From Bacteroidia bacterium (GTDB lineage: Bacteria; Bacteroidota; Bacteroidia; Flavobacteriales; Flavobacteriaceae), in contig JAUIBW010000005.1 of assembly GCA_030427585.1 (NCBI GenBank), forward strand, positions 153,071 through 217,070: a stretch of DNA of 64,000 bases. The letters are read 5' to 3'. The position numbers and the translations under genes are program-made. The notes below the pieces were generated by a model, which searched no databases, had not been told where the DNA came from, and was given only the letters and a program-made list of their open reading frames with translations. Shown in pieces: positions 1 through 8,913 of the stretch (within the stretch, counting starts at the first letter, position 1; each line of letters opens with the position of its first letter).

Positions 1-672
1 AAAATCAATCAAAAACCTGCGAACTAACTCATCTACTAATGATGATTTACCAGCACCACCCGTACCGGTAATACCAAGAACAGGTGTTTTAGATGTTTTA
101 TTTTTTATATGAATTTGGTCTAAGGTATCCTTGGCGACTTCAGGAAAATTTTCTGCAGCAGAAATAACCCTGGCAATAGAACCGATTTCTTTTTCTGCTA
201 GATGCTCTACTTCTCCATTAAGATGATCTCCTATAGGGAAATCTGACCTTTCTACCAGGTCATTGATCATCCCTTGTAATCCAAGTTCTCTTCCATCATC
301 AGGAGAGTATATACGAGTAATCCCATAATCCATCAACTCTTTGATCTCTTCTGGAAGGATTACTCCGCCACCGCCTCCAAATATTTTAATATGAGTTGTT
401 CCTTTTTCTTTTAGCAAATCATACATGTATTTAAAATACTCGTTATGTCCTCCTTGATAAGAAGTCATCGCAATAGCATTAGCATCTTCCTGTATGGCGC
501 AATTCACAACCTCTTCTACACTACGATCGTGACCTAAGTGAATGACTTCTACTCCTGTAGACTGGATAATACGACGCATAATATTAATAGCGGCATCATG
601 TCCATCAAATAATGAAGCCGCGGTAACTATTCTTACTTTATTTTTGGGTGTATACGGTGTTTTTTGTTCCAT
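1..672 (-). CDS. IcmF-type fused acyl-CoA mutase (methylmalonyl/isobutyryl-CoA mutase family), N-terminal fragment
   Basis: The 224 visible codons are the N-terminus of a gene that runs off the left edge. The start is the ATG at 670-672. The order is a B12-binding domain (DGHDAA cobalamin-type motif near residue 18, a GGGGG loop near residue 110), then a G-protein domain whose P-loop [12 protein letters not shown] begins near residue 200. B12 domain followed by a MeaB-like GTPase is the arrangement of IcmF, in which the GTPase chaperone is fused to the mutase. It would isomerise branched acyl-CoAs using adenosylcobalamin in the cytoplasm. The substrate-binding and large mutase domains lie outside the window, so isobutyryl-CoA versus another acyl-CoA cannot be settled here. 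Confidence 0.85.
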   Translation of the reverse strand, partial: MEQKTPYTPKNKVRIVTAASLFDGHDAAINIMRRIIQSTGVEVIHLGHDRSVEEVVNCAIQEDANAIAMTSYQGGHNEYFKYMYDLLKEKGTTHIKIFGGGGGVILPEEIKELMDYGITRIYSPDDGRELGLQGMINDLVERSDFPIGDHLNGEVEHLAEKEIGSIARVISAAENFPEVAKDTLDQIHIKNKTSKTPVLGITGTGGAGKSSLVDELVRRFLIDF

Positions 673-955
673 TGATAATAAAAAGTGGTTTTAATGCTGC
701 CAATTTACGAAATATGCATCAAAAAGGATTATTTTTTTAGAATTATATAATCTATTTAACCTATTTAATACTTTCATTATTTATAGTTCAAATTTAATAT
801 TAATTCTGTTAGTTTTCTAAAAATCATACATTGATCAAGATAATACAATTCAAACCCATAAAAAAATACGGGTAATTAATAAAACTAAGGGGAAAACAAT
901 TTCTAAAATCAGTTCAATAATAGTAAGTTTATGTCCTGAGAAAACACAAGTCACA

Positions 956-1822
956 ATGAAAAAAACAACCCTATTAATTAATTGCCCCGACAGAAAAGGA
1001 ATTATTGCAACCGTCACCAATTTCATTCTGGCAAAAAAAGGAAATACCATATATATAGAACAGCATGTAGATCGTGAACTAAAAGAATTCTTTATGAGAT
1101 TAGAGTGTGAATTTGATGAAGATGAAGATGAAGATGAAGAAAAACTAGCACTATTTAAAGAGTCCTTTACTACGCACGTTGCAGAAAATTATAATATGCA
1201 TTGGGAAATGTATAATACCGAAAAAAAGCCTAGAATGGCTCTTTTTGTTTCTAAATATAATCATTGTCTTTATGATATTTTGGGAAGATATGTCTCTGGA
1301 GAACTAAAAGTACATATCCCTATTATTATTAGTAACCATGAAGATCTTAAGCCTATTGCTGATGCTTTTAATATCCCATTTAAATATATCCCAGTAACAA
1401 AAGATAACAAAAAACAGGCTGAAGCACAGCAAATAGAACTTCTTAAAGAATATCAAATTGATTTTATTGTCCTGGCGAGATATATGCAAATCATTTCTTC
1501 TGATTTTATCGATCAATTTCCTCATAAAATCATAAACATACACCGTTCTTTTTTACCTGCTTTTCCTGGAACAAAACCATATCATTCTGCTTACGAAAGA
1601 GGCGTAAAAATCATTGGTGCAACAAGTCATTATGTAACTTCTGATCCAGAAGGCGGTCCCATCATCGAGCAAGAGATTGCCCGTGTCTCCCATATTCATA
1701 ATGCAGATGATTTTATGCTTAAAGGTCGTGATCTCGAAAAAATTGTATTATCGCGAGCCATTAAACATCATATTGAAAGAAAACTACTGGTATACAACAA
1801 CAAAACTGTAGTTTTTTCTTAA
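956..1822 (+). CDS. purU: Formyltetrahydrofolate deformylase PurU
   Basis: PurU hydrolyses 10-formyl-THF to formate and THF, balancing one-carbon pools and feeding formate to purine synthesis. The 288-aa length is normal. Residues 1-80 form an ACT domain (LLINCPDRKGIIATV), which in this family senses methionine or glycine. It carries an unusual acidic run, DEDEDEDEE. Residues 95-280 are the formyltransferase-like hydrolase domain with RYMQIIS and NIHRSFLPAFPG, which keep the catalytic Asn and His. The segment normally ending LDxGPII reads SDPEGGPII, so the catalytic Asp position appears to be Glu. It is a single gene, divergent from the upstream mutase. Confidence 0.92.
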   Translation: MKKTTLLINCPDRKGIIATVTNFILAKKGNTIYIEQHVDRELKEFFMRLECEFDEDEDEDEEKLALFKESFTTHVAENYNMHWEMYNTEKKPRMALFVSKYNHCLYDILGRYVSGELKVHIPIIISNHEDLKPIADAFNIPFKYIPVTKDNKKQAEAQQIELLKEYQIDFIVLARYMQIISSDFIDQFPHKIINIHRSFLPAFPGTKPYHSAYERGVKIIGATSHYVTSDPEGGPIIEQEIARVSHIHNADDFMLKGRDLEKIVLSRAIKHHIERKLLVYNNKTVVFS

Positions 1823-1887
1823 TGTAGAAATATCATAGAAACAGACTTCTGCTTCAATGCACAAAATATTAAAAAGAGATATCAATT

Positions 1888-2499
1888 TTATAAATACTTA
1901 CGTTGCTTTAACCATTTTACCATTTTAGGGTTGATTTTATGTCTTGGTAGCTTCCTAATTGGCTTGGTCTTTGCTTTGTTTTGTATAAGAAAAGTGACCA
2001 TCTCTGTATGATCATGTACTACAGCAATACACAGTGGTGTTTCTATATATAATCCGGTGTGAACCCCATACTCAATTGGCACTTTATATTCTAATAATAT
2101 TTTTGCAGCCTCCAGGGCATTCTCTTCTGCCGCTATCATCAAAGGTGTTTTATCAAAGTTATTTGGGATATTAGGGTCTGCTCCATCATCTAATAATAAT
2201 TTTACCATAGTTTCATTATTTTCTCTAATAGCAGATATAAGTGGTGTTTCACCTAAACCAAATACAGTGGTGTCCTGAAAATTAATATCGGCCCCAGCCT
2301 TAAGAAGTATTTGTATTAGTTTACTATTATTCTTAATAACTGCCATATTTAACGCAGAAAAACCTAATTCGGAAGTCATATTTACATCCGCCCCTATTCG
2401 CAATAGGTGCTTTACTAACAGAATATCTTCTCGAGCACAGGCTTCTACCAAAGATATGGTTCCTTCTTTTTTATTACTGGAAGTATAGGGTAATTTCAT
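1888..2499 (-). CDS. Ankyrin repeat protein
   Basis: This 203-aa cytoplasmic protein has no signal peptide. It consists of about five ankyrin repeats between residues 15 and 180. Recognisable units include LVEACAREDILLVKHLLRIG, ALNMAVIKNNSKLIQILLKAG, TPLISAIRENNETMVKLLLD and TPLMIAAEENALEAAKILLE. Such repeats are protein-interaction scaffolds, so no enzymatic role can be inferred. A basic tail follows (KPIRKLPRHKINPKMVKWLKQ). It is convergent with purU and stands alone, so the context gives no partner. The fold is clear but the function is unknown. Confidence 0.85.
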   Translation of the reverse strand: MKLPYTSSNKKEGTISLVEACAREDILLVKHLLRIGADVNMTSELGFSALNMAVIKNNSKLIQILLKAGADINFQDTTVFGLGETPLISAIRENNETMVKLLLDDGADPNIPNNFDKTPLMIAAEENALEAAKILLEYKVPIEYGVHTGLYIETPLCIAVVHDHTEMVTFLIQNKAKTKPIRKLPRHKINPKMVKWLKQRKYL

Positions 2500-2688
2500 G
2501 CCATTTTTCTGAAATATCTGTGACTTCTTATTTAATTTAAAGTTAGTTATAAAAATAAGTCAATACACAGAAATACCTCCCTCTGTTTTCAGTGGTTTTA
2601 TATTTCAATGTTTGGCATTAACATTTATAGTCCTTAATGTTTAGAAAGAAAAGTATCCTATGTAATAAAAATCTAAGTATACAAAAAA

Positions 2689-2719
2689 AGTAATCCTTCA
2701 TTACAATAATGAAGTACTC
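2689..2719 (-). terminator. Intrinsic terminator after the PqqB-like gene
   Basis: CTTCATT (2696-2702) pairs with AATGAAG (2708-2714) around a 5-nt loop, with an outer AGTA/TACT extension. On the minus strand the stem is followed by a run of T, just after the stop codon of the gene ending at 2722. Confidence 0.6.
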
Positions 2720-2721
2720 TT

Positions 2722-3678
2722 TTATAAAGGAAAAATATCCCCGGTATTTGCAAAATGATATCCTTGTTTTTCGAGAGTTGTTCTTCCTTCATGCTCTTTT
2801 TGAAATACGGGATTCGAATGATTAAAATGAATAAATATTATTTTCGATTTCACTTCTTTAGGTTCATTTTCAAATAAAGCAATGGTTTCTTCGATAAAAG
2901 GATGTGGTACTTCTGACATTGGCCTTGGAATTTCTCCATTTTTAAAGAATGTGGCATCAATAAAAGCATAATCTACTTGTTTAACCTGATCTACAATGTT
3001 TTTCTCCCAAAGAGACCATTTATTAATATCCGGAATAAATAATGCCTTTTTATTATTTCCGATAATTTTATATCCTACTGTTTCAGAATATTCATCTCTA
3101 TGGGGCACCAAAAAAGGAATTACTTGTATTTTATTTGTTAAAGCAATGAGAGAATCTACTTGCATAGGTTTTATAGCTATATTCTGCAAAGAGACTAATT
3201 GTGACCAAGGACCGTTAGTTTCTAAAAAAGATTGCATTCTTGGCATTGCATACACAGGTATTTTACTTGCTCCCATGGCTTCTCTACCAAAATGCATCAA
3301 CCCTGTATAGTGCCCTATATGGGCATGTGTTAAAAATACACCATCAATAATAACATCACTTTTTAAATGTTCATTATCTAAAATTGCTAATTGTTCTGGC
3401 ATATCTGGCGTTGCCTCGAATATAAATTTTTTATGGTTTTTCTTATCAATAACACCCAATGCAGTAATCAATTCTTTATCTGCCAGACCTTTTTGAATCG
3501 CTATATATTCGTTTGTATTGTTAATATGAGGAAATCCTCCGTCCTGTGCAATTCCTAATACAGTTATGTATTGATTAAATTCGTTTTGTAGAATGGATTG
3601 GCTTTTTATCGATACTTTTTCATTTTTACATGAAATAATTAGAGTAGATAGTATTAAAAAAATTAAATTTGATTTCAT
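2722..3678 (-). CDS. PqqB-like metallo-beta-lactamase-fold lipoprotein
   Basis: This 318-aa protein has a lipoprotein signal (LILSTLIISC, lipidated Cys near residue 17), so it should be anchored in a membrane facing the periplasm. The mature part follows PqqB-type MBL hydrolases: ITVLGIAQDGGFPH near residue 40, THAHIGHYTGL near residue 118, and later His/Asp positions (FIPDIN, FIDATFF, IFIHFNHSNP). PqqB is a putative oxidoreductase or hydrolase in PQQ synthesis, but no other pqq gene is nearby. The HxHxDH motif reads HAHIGH, so the metal-binding Asp is Gly. It probably belongs to a PqqB-like branch with another substrate, and the reaction is unknown. Confidence 0.75.
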   Translation of the reverse strand: MKSNLIFLILSTLIISCKNEKVSIKSQSILQNEFNQYITVLGIAQDGGFPHINNTNEYIAIQKGLADKELITALGVIDKKNHKKFIFEATPDMPEQLAILDNEHLKSDVIIDGVFLTHAHIGHYTGLMHFGREAMGASKIPVYAMPRMQSFLETNGPWSQLVSLQNIAIKPMQVDSLIALTNKIQVIPFLVPHRDEYSETVGYKIIGNNKKALFIPDINKWSLWEKNIVDQVKQVDYAFIDATFFKNGEIPRPMSEVPHPFIEETIALFENEPKEVKSKIIFIHFNHSNPVFQKEHEGRTTLEKQGYHFANTGDIFPL

Positions 3679-3806
3679 CTGGCTACATTTATTAATTTTT
3701 AAAGGTCAGGTAAAATTCGCAATAGGTAATTATGATTAAATTTCGAATTACCTTACCGGCGTATTTAATATAGTTATAATCACAATCTCAAATCTAATAA
3801 GAAATC

Positions 3807-4520
3807 ATGAAACAAATTTTTAGTATACTCGCTATCTTTTTATTATCAAGTTGTGCAGAGTTACAGCAAGTTGTAAATAACCTACCGCAAACTACGGGAG
3901 GATTTGGAGTCACTAATATTGATATTGCTAACGGGCTTAGAGAGGCATTAGATAATGGTATTGATAAGCAGGTTACAAAACTTACTCAAAAAGATGGTTT
4001 TTACAGAAATCAACTGGTTAAGATTCTTCTTCCACAAGAGTTACAAAAAGTAGATAAAACATTAAGAGATGTCGGATTAGGTAAACTTGCAGACGAAGGG
4101 TTAAAAGCAATTAATCGTGCTGCAGAAGATGCAGTAAAAGAAGCGACACCTATATTTGTAGGTGCAGTAAAACAAATAACATTTAATGATGCTAAACAAA
4201 TACTGTTAGGAAATAACAGGGCAGCTACCCAATACCTCGAGAGCAAGACCCGAAGTCAACTATATCAAAAGTTTAACCCTGTGATCAATAAATCATTTTC
4301 TAAAGTTGGTGCAGACAAAATCTGGTCTAATATTATTACAAAATATAATGCAATACCCCTTACAAACAATGTTAACCCGGATCTCACTGATTATGTAACG
4401 GGTGAAGCTCTTAAAGGAGTGTATGCAATGATTGCCGTAGAAGAGCAAGAAATCCGAACTAAGCTTAGTTCTAGAACAACCGACTTATTGCGACGGGTAT
4501 TTGCGCTGCAAGATCAATAA
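3807..4520 (+). CDS. DUF4197 family lipoprotein
   Basis: This 237-aa protein begins with a lipoprotein signal (IFSILAIFLLSSC, lipobox Cys near residue 16). The rest is a mainly helical domain typical of DUF4197 proteins: GLREALDNGIDKQVTKLTQ, FYRNQLVKILLPQELQKV, ITFNDAKQILLGNNRAATQY and a conserved end in which LTDYVTGEALKGVY is followed by EEQEIR. The family has no established function. Its members are periplasmic or outer-membrane-anchored. It is monocistronic and followed by a strong terminator. The family call is from motif memory. Confidence 0.8.
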   Translation: MKQIFSILAIFLLSSCAELQQVVNNLPQTTGGFGVTNIDIANGLREALDNGIDKQVTKLTQKDGFYRNQLVKILLPQELQKVDKTLRDVGLGKLADEGLKAINRAAEDAVKEATPIFVGAVKQITFNDAKQILLGNNRAATQYLESKTRSQLYQKFNPVINKSFSKVGADKIWSNIITKYNAIPLTNNVNPDLTDYVTGEALKGVYAMIAVEEQEIRTKLSSRTTDLLRRVFALQDQ

Positions 4521-4526
4521 TATCTT

Positions 4527-4563
4527 AAATAAGTCTCTTAATTATTGATTAAGAGACTTATTT
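4527..4563 (+). terminator. Intrinsic terminator after the DUF4197 gene
   Basis: A perfect 16-bp stem (4527-4542 with 4548-4563) encloses the loop TATTG and ends in TTATTT. It starts 7 bp after the stop codon. Confidence 0.85.
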
Positions 4564-4658
4564 ACATTTATCACAATTTTATACTACCTTAACTGATCCT
4601 TAAGAAACCTGCTTTTTATTATCTAGTATCTTTGCATTATTAATGTAAGAGAAGAAAA

Positions 4659-4835
4659 ATGTTTGCCTGGTTAAAGAATAAAACTGAATTGCAAAAACTA
4701 CAGAACACCTACTGTAAATTAATGAAGAGCGCTTATAAAATAGCACTTACGGATAAGAACAAAAGTGATCAGCTTCACCAAAAAGCTAATAAAATTTTAG
4801 TTCAAATAAAAGAAATTGAAGGGCAATCCTCCTGA
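4659..4835 (+). CDS. Small helical protein (Lacal_2735-like)
   Basis: This 58-aa ORF starts MFAWLKNKTELQKLQNTYCK and ends EIEGQSS. It has the pattern of the short flavobacterial Lacal_2735-type proteins: an MF-aromatic-K start, then two amphipathic helices with regular Lys/Leu spacing (KLMKSAYKIALTDKNKSDQL, then KANKILVQIKEIE). It is cytoplasmic and probably a small coiled-coil or helical hairpin. Function is unknown. GAAGAAAA just before the ATG could serve as a weak ribosome-binding site. Family membership rests on recalled pattern only. Confidence 0.6.
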   Translation: MFAWLKNKTELQKLQNTYCKLMKSAYKIALTDKNKSDQLHQKANKILVQIKEIEGQSS

Positions 4836-4952
4836 TGAATATTTGACACTCCTAAAACCGTTTAGTACTGTTTTTAAAAAATAAAGTATGGGCTAATTTC
4901 ATACCAATACACTTCATGCATGGTATAGAAATAGTTATCATGTACAGAATTT

Positions 4953-5738
4953 CTATACTTCATGAAGTGTTCTAAAATACGCAAAAGCCTCTGCAAGTCG
5001 AGACCCATACCATGAGAAATATTCTCCATCAACCAAAATAATCTTAGCATTGGTTACGTTTGTCAATTCATCAATATGCTTTTCTGAAAAAGGATATGGT
5101 TCTGAAGATAACATGATCAAGTCCAAATCTTGTAGTGAACCAAGTTCTTCTTTTGACACTTCTGGATAACGATCTTTATCACCAAAGACATTTATAAAAC
5201 CATTTACTTTTAGTAGATGATCTACAAATGTGTTTTTACCGGTTACCATCCAGGGATCTTTCCAGATAAAATAGGCAACTCGTTTTTGAGGCACCCCAGA
5301 TATAAAGTTATCAAAATATTCTTTTTCTAATCTTATTTTAGATACCAGCGTAGTTGCTACCATTTTTTTGTCAAAAATATCTCCATATTGCATAATCATT
5401 TCTAAAGCTTCTGATATAGAAAAAATATCTGAAACATGTACCGGATATTCTTTTTCAAGATATTCTACTATTTCTCTTGTGTTTTCCTCCTTATTACAAA
5501 GAATAATATCAGGATTTAGCTTTTTAATTTTTTCATAATTAACTTTCTTAGTCCCTCCTACAATAGCTTTTTGACTTCTTATTATTTTGGGGTGAACACA
5601 AAATTTAGTAATCCCCACAATATCATCCGATAACCCTAACGAAACTAATAATTCGGTTTGCGAAGGCACTAAAGAAACAATACGTTTTGGAGGTTGTATA
5701 AATTCGATTCTCCTACCCAATTGATCTGTACATATCAT
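4953..5738 (-). CDS. Fe/B12 periplasmic-binding-protein-fold receptor (helical backbone metal receptor)
   Basis: This 261-aa protein has the BtuF/FhuD-type fold. An N-terminal lobe reads RIVSLVPSQTELLVSLGL, with VGITKFCVHP and KKLNPDIILCNKEENT. A long backbone helix follows, then a C-terminal lobe with VAYFIWKDPWMVTGKNTFVDHLL and DLDLIMLSSEPYPF. This class binds vitamin B12 or metal chelates for ABC import. There is no signal peptide and no transporter gene nearby, which is common for the stand-alone flavobacterial members. It may therefore be a cytoplasmic cobalamin- or metal-binding protein rather than a transport component. Confidence 0.75.
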   Translation of the reverse strand: MICTDQLGRRIEFIQPPKRIVSLVPSQTELLVSLGLSDDIVGITKFCVHPKIIRSQKAIVGGTKKVNYEKIKKLNPDIILCNKEENTREIVEYLEKEYPVHVSDIFSISEALEMIMQYGDIFDKKMVATTLVSKIRLEKEYFDNFISGVPQKRVAYFIWKDPWMVTGKNTFVDHLLKVNGFINVFGDKDRYPEVSKEELGSLQDLDLIMLSSEPYPFSEKHIDELTNVTNAKIILVDGEYFSWYGSRLAEAFAYFRTLHEV

Positions 5739-5875
5739 ATCGTTGGCTGTATTATATCCTATGAATACTTAAAAATTATAAAAAAATCATAAATACTTAA
5801 TAATTAGATACTTAAAATAGGATTTTAGGAAATATCTTCTTATCTTAGAAAATATTAAATTAAAATTTTGGGGCT

Positions 5876-5992
5876 ATGAGTTCAATATTACTAAATGTTA
5901 TCATATATGGTATAATGGCATTTTTCGTTATTTTTATTGCATACGGGCTTTATGGTTATGCAAAACATGTTTTTAACGCCAATAGACGTTAA
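5876..5992 (+). CDS. Single-pass membrane micro-protein
   Basis: This 38-aa ORF starts MSSILLNVIIYGIMAFFVIF, followed by a Tyr/Gly-rich segment and a basic end (NANRR). One hydrophobic helix covers most of its length with positive charges at the C-terminus, so an inner-membrane peptide with N-out/C-in topology is likely. A strong terminator lies 15 bp after its stop, which supports it as a separate transcription unit. No homology is recognised and the function is unknown. Confidence 0.55.
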   Translation: MSSILLNVIIYGIMAFFVIFIAYGLYGYAKHVFNANRR

Positions 5993-6006
5993 TTCTATCC
6001 TTTTGG

Positions 6007-6042
6007 AAAGGAACAAGAATATTAAACTATTCTTGTTCCTTT
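6007..6042. terminator. Bidirectional intrinsic terminator
   Basis: A 15-bp stem (6007-6021 with 6028-6042) has a 6-nt loop, with T-rich sequence on one side and A-rich sequence on the other. It lies between the convergent micro-protein gene and pyrF and can end both transcripts. Confidence 0.85.
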
Positions 6043-6048
6043 TTATTT

Positions 6049-6864
6049 TTATGATTTTAGTATATTTTCCATTTGTTTTTGAAGTTCAAACGCTTTTTCT
6101 GCTGCCGCCTTAGCATAATCTACTCCGTCTGAAGCATATATAATACCTCTGGAAGAGTTGATTAACAACCCTATCTGATCATTCAATCCATATCTGCAAA
6201 CTTCTTGTAAATTTCCACCTTGTGCCCCTACACCGGGAACCAAAAGAAAACTATCTGGTATAATTTTTCTAATTCCCCCAATAAACTCGGCTTTGGTTGC
6301 ACCAACCACATACATTAAGTTTTCAGAGTTTTTATAGGATTTAGAAACTTCTAATACCTGCTTGTACAATTCTTTTCCCTCTACATTTTTTGTCTGAAAA
6401 TCAAAAGCGCCCTGGTTAGATGTCAATGCCAGTAAAATCGCATGTTTATTCTCAAAAGCTAAAAAAGGCTCTACAGAATCTTTGCCCATGTATGGGGCAA
6501 CCGTAACAGAATCAAACTCCAGGTCTTCAAAAAAAGCTTTGGCATACATTGTACTGGTATTGCCTATATCTCCTCGTTTGGCATCTGCAATCGTAAAAAC
6601 TTCGGGGTAATTTGCATTTAGATAGGTAATTGTTTTTTCGAGAGATTTCCATCCTTTAATACCATATGCCTCATAAAAAGCAATATTAGGTTTATAAGCT
6701 ACCGCAAGATGATGCGTAGCATCTATAATGGCTTTATTAAACTCAAAAATAGGATCTTTTTCATCTAATAAATGTTTAGGGATTTTATTTAAATCCACAT
6801 CTAGCCCTATACATAAAAACGATTGTTTTGCATGTATTTGGGCAACCAGTTCCTGAGTTGTCAT
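6049..6864 (-). CDS. pyrF: Orotidine 5'-phosphate decarboxylase (PyrF, long bacterial type)
   Basis: PyrF decarboxylates OMP to UMP, the last step of de novo pyrimidine synthesis. At 271 aa it belongs to the longer subgroup. Visible landmarks are [10 protein letters not shown] (residues 16-25, substrate Asp), [11 protein letters not shown] (58-68) and the catalytic signature IADAKRGDI (92-100). A C-terminal [10 protein letters not shown] and the phosphate-binding [10 protein letters not shown] follow. The ATG at 6864 fits the family start. The dehydrogenase gene upstream ends 28 bp away on the same strand, so the two may be cotranscribed. Confidence 0.95.
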   Translation of the reverse strand: MTTQELVAQIHAKQSFLCIGLDVDLNKIPKHLLDEKDPIFEFNKAIIDATHHLAVAYKPNIAFYEAYGIKGWKSLEKTITYLNANYPEVFTIADAKRGDIGNTSTMYAKAFFEDLEFDSVTVAPYMGKDSVEPFLAFENKHAILLALTSNQGAFDFQTKNVEGKELYKQVLEVSKSYKNSENLMYVVGATKAEFIGGIRKIIPDSFLLVPGVGAQGGNLQEVCRYGLNDQIGLLINSSRGIIYASDGVDYAKAAAEKAFELQKQMENILKS

Positions 6865-6892
6865 ATTAATTGTATTGATCTATTGATTAACA

Positions 6893-8101
6893 TTATTCTT
6901 TACCCTCTACATACTCCTGAAGATAGCTATATCGTTCAGTTAACCTTCCGTCTTTGGTCATTCTTGCTCTTTCGAGAATACCATCTTTGTCATCATTAAA
7001 AAATGCAGGGATTACATGTTCTAAAAACATATCTCCAAATCCTGTACTGGCATCTTTGGGTAATTCACATGGCAAATTATCAACAGCCATGACCCCGATT
7101 GCATTCGGATCTGTAGCATCGGTTTCTGTTTCAGTTTGTGGATTATAGCCATATATTGGGTCTGCAATTGTAGAAGATCTAATTGTAGTGGCAACCGGCC
7201 CATCGATATCACATGAAATATCTGCTACTAATTTGATATTAAAACTTTCTGATTTCGCATCTTCCCTGGTAAAAATATAAGGTGCCCCGTCCCCAAAAAA
7301 GTGACCTGCGATATACATATCGCTCACTTTTGCAAATCGCATAAAATCCCCTTTATATTCTTGTGGGTTTGTATAAAAATCACTCTTGTCCAGGGTACGT
7401 CCATCTTTGCGTTTATTATAATCCAACACATCAATTTGAACATAAACAGGCTCATGAAACGTATCATTCAGATATTCGTCTACAGCAATTTCTCTAATAT
7501 TCATAGCATCGAGAATCTCTTTGGCTCCACTTCCTACTTTTCCATTTCCGGTAAGGACAATCTTTATATTGGGTAGCTTAATTTTCGATAATTCAGACTC
7601 TAATGCTTTTTGATCGCTAAGCGTTTCAGCCTTCGGTAAGGCAAAAGTATTAAACTTAAGTCCCCAAGCTCTAAATCCATTATACGCCCCAACAATCCCG
7701 GCGTATTTTCCAAATCCTATTAACCTAAAACCATTTTGTCCCACAATAACTTCGTGATCATATAGCTCTATATTCTTTTTGAGAATTGCCTTAAGTAAAT
7801 CCCTGTTATACGATTGTTTTTTGATCGTATGCGAAAAGAAAAAGTATTTTTTGTTGGGTAATAAAGCGGTAATAGGCACTTCTTTTACACCAAGTAATAC
7901 ATCACAATCTGACAGGTCATCAGAAACGGTAAAACCTGATTTTTCATACTCAGAGTCATGAAAAACTCTAACATGAGAAGGTTCGACAATAAAAGAAGCT
8001 TGAGGAAATTTGGTCACTACTGATTTTAGGCCATCTGGTGAAAAAACAACACGACGATCTGGCGGGTTTTTTCGCTCTTTAATGACACCGAACTTAGTCA
8101 T
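6893..8101 (-). CDS. Alanine dehydrogenase / saccharopine dehydrogenase (LYS1)-like NAD(P) oxidoreductase
   Basis: This 402-aa protein begins MTKFGVIKERKNPPDRRVVF, the start of the alanine dehydrogenase / transhydrogenase N-terminal fold. A conserved lysine-type catalytic region (FFFSHTIKKQSYNRDLL) and a Rossmann segment (KIVLTGNGKVGSGAKEIL, residues ~175-192) follow. ADISCDIDGPV and DNLPCELPKDAS match the LYS1-like branch that is often annotated as saccharopine or alanine dehydrogenase in flavobacteria. The exact substrate is not certain. The reading frame is open 78 codons further upstream, but that extension overlaps the tmRNA on the other strand and is non-homologous, so the ATG at 8099-8101 is chosen. 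Confidence 0.8.
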   Translation of the reverse strand: MTKFGVIKERKNPPDRRVVFSPDGLKSVVTKFPQASFIVEPSHVRVFHDSEYEKSGFTVSDDLSDCDVLLGVKEVPITALLPNKKYFFFSHTIKKQSYNRDLLKAILKKNIELYDHEVIVGQNGFRLIGFGKYAGIVGAYNGFRAWGLKFNTFALPKAETLSDQKALESELSKIKLPNIKIVLTGNGKVGSGAKEILDAMNIREIAVDEYLNDTFHEPVYVQIDVLDYNKRKDGRTLDKSDFYTNPQEYKGDFMRFAKVSDMYIAGHFFGDGAPYIFTREDAKSESFNIKLVADISCDIDGPVATTIRSSTIADPIYGYNPQTETETDATDPNAIGVMAVDNLPCELPKDASTGFGDMFLEHVIPAFFNDDKDGILERARMTKDGRLTERYSYLQEYVEGKE

Positions 8102-8250
8102 ATGAATTGGTATAAATTTTGTATTAAAAAACGAGGGTAAAGATATGATAATTATGATTATATTTGCTGCCCGAAAGTATTTTTGGTCAAATTGAGAACA
8201 TATTTTGTTTTCTAAAGAAATATAATGATCAAATTTCGGAAAATACCATT

Positions 8251-8647
8251 GGGGTCGACTGGTTTTGACAGCGAGATTAATGGAGTGGTAAGCACGTCGA
8301 GCGCTGGGATATAGCTCGTAAATATCATATTTCACTTTTTTAAACGGCGAGAATAACTACGCCCTAGCTGCATAATCTGAATTTATAGTAAGATAGTGCC
8401 TCGGTTCACAAGGTGAACAAGCAGGATACCTCTCAAAAGCCTTGGTTTGCGGCGATTGATCATGAGGTATCGTAAAAGTAAACCTAGAAATTATAGGATC
8501 TTGATATAATTTCGAAACTTAATTGAGAATAAGCGATAAGTTGGCAGTTTTTGGTCTTTCTTATCGACGAAAATTAAACAAAAACTAAGCGTGTAGAAAG
8601 CTATTGTATTACTTGTTTGGACGAGGGTTCGAATCCCTCCGACTCCA
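8251..8647 (+). ncRNA. ssrA: Transfer-messenger RNA (tmRNA)
   Basis: The 5' end GGGGTCGACTGGTTTTGACA pairs its first seven bases with CGACTCC at 8640-8646, giving a tRNA-like acceptor stem. A T-arm (GGACGAGGGTTCGAATCCCT) lies just before the 3' end, and A8647 is the discriminator, with CCA apparently not encoded. The tag frame GGC GAG AAT AAC TAC GCC CTA GCT GCA TAA (8346-8375) encodes GENNYALAA, the tag type of Flavobacteriia. It rescues stalled ribosomes together with SmpB and marks the products for degradation. The 5' end sits about 150 bp from a divergent gene start. Confidence 0.95.
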
Positions 8648-8802
8648 CGATCAAGCGCAACTAGATTGTGATTTAAAACACGAAAAGTCCGTAAAGCTTG
8701 CTTTAGCGGGCTTTTTTGTTTTTAAAGCATCTGGACTGAAAGGACAGCTGGTTGCATTTGCAGGACTGGGCATTAAGGGATATGTAATCCCTCCGACTCC
8801 AC
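8632..8802 (+). repeat. 17-bp direct repeat of the tmRNA 3' end (att-like scar)
   Basis: AATCCCTCCGACTCCAC occurs at 8632-8648, the last part of ssrA, and again at 8786-8802. The 137 bp between the copies hold a terminator and no gene. tmRNA 3' ends are common integration sites, so this looks like the att repeat left by a lost or very small island. A local duplication is the alternative. Confidence 0.65.
8685..8717 (+). terminator. Terminator downstream of tmRNA
   Basis: AAGTCCGTAAAG pairs with CTTTAGCGGGCTT around a short GCTTG-type loop, followed by TTTTT. It lies 38 bp after the tmRNA 3' end. Confidence 0.75.
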
Positions 8803-8805
8803 AAA

Positions 8806-8838
8806 AAACTCCCAAATCATCAATGATTATGGGAGTTT
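8806..8838. terminator. Second hairpin after the att-like repeat
   Basis: AAACTCCCA (8806-8814) pairs with TGGGAGTTT (8830-8838), with an additional AATCAT/ATGATT inner stem. It follows the second copy of the tmRNA 3' repeat and could serve as the original terminator of the region. Confidence 0.65.
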
Positions 8839-8913
8839 AAAATTTTTAGTAACAAAATCGACAACTAAAATAGTATATCTCATTAACGTTTATTATCAGG
8901 ACAAATACACCTT

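Noticed and set aside
8102..8335. N-terminal extension of the dehydrogenase frame
   Set aside because: It overlaps the tmRNA on the other strand, is composition-biased (a run of Ile) and does not resemble the family; the ATG at 8101 gives the normal start.
8604..8840. 78-aa plus-strand ORF across the tmRNA end
   Set aside because: It reads through the T-arm of ssrA, the terminator and the repeated 3' end; it is not a real gene.
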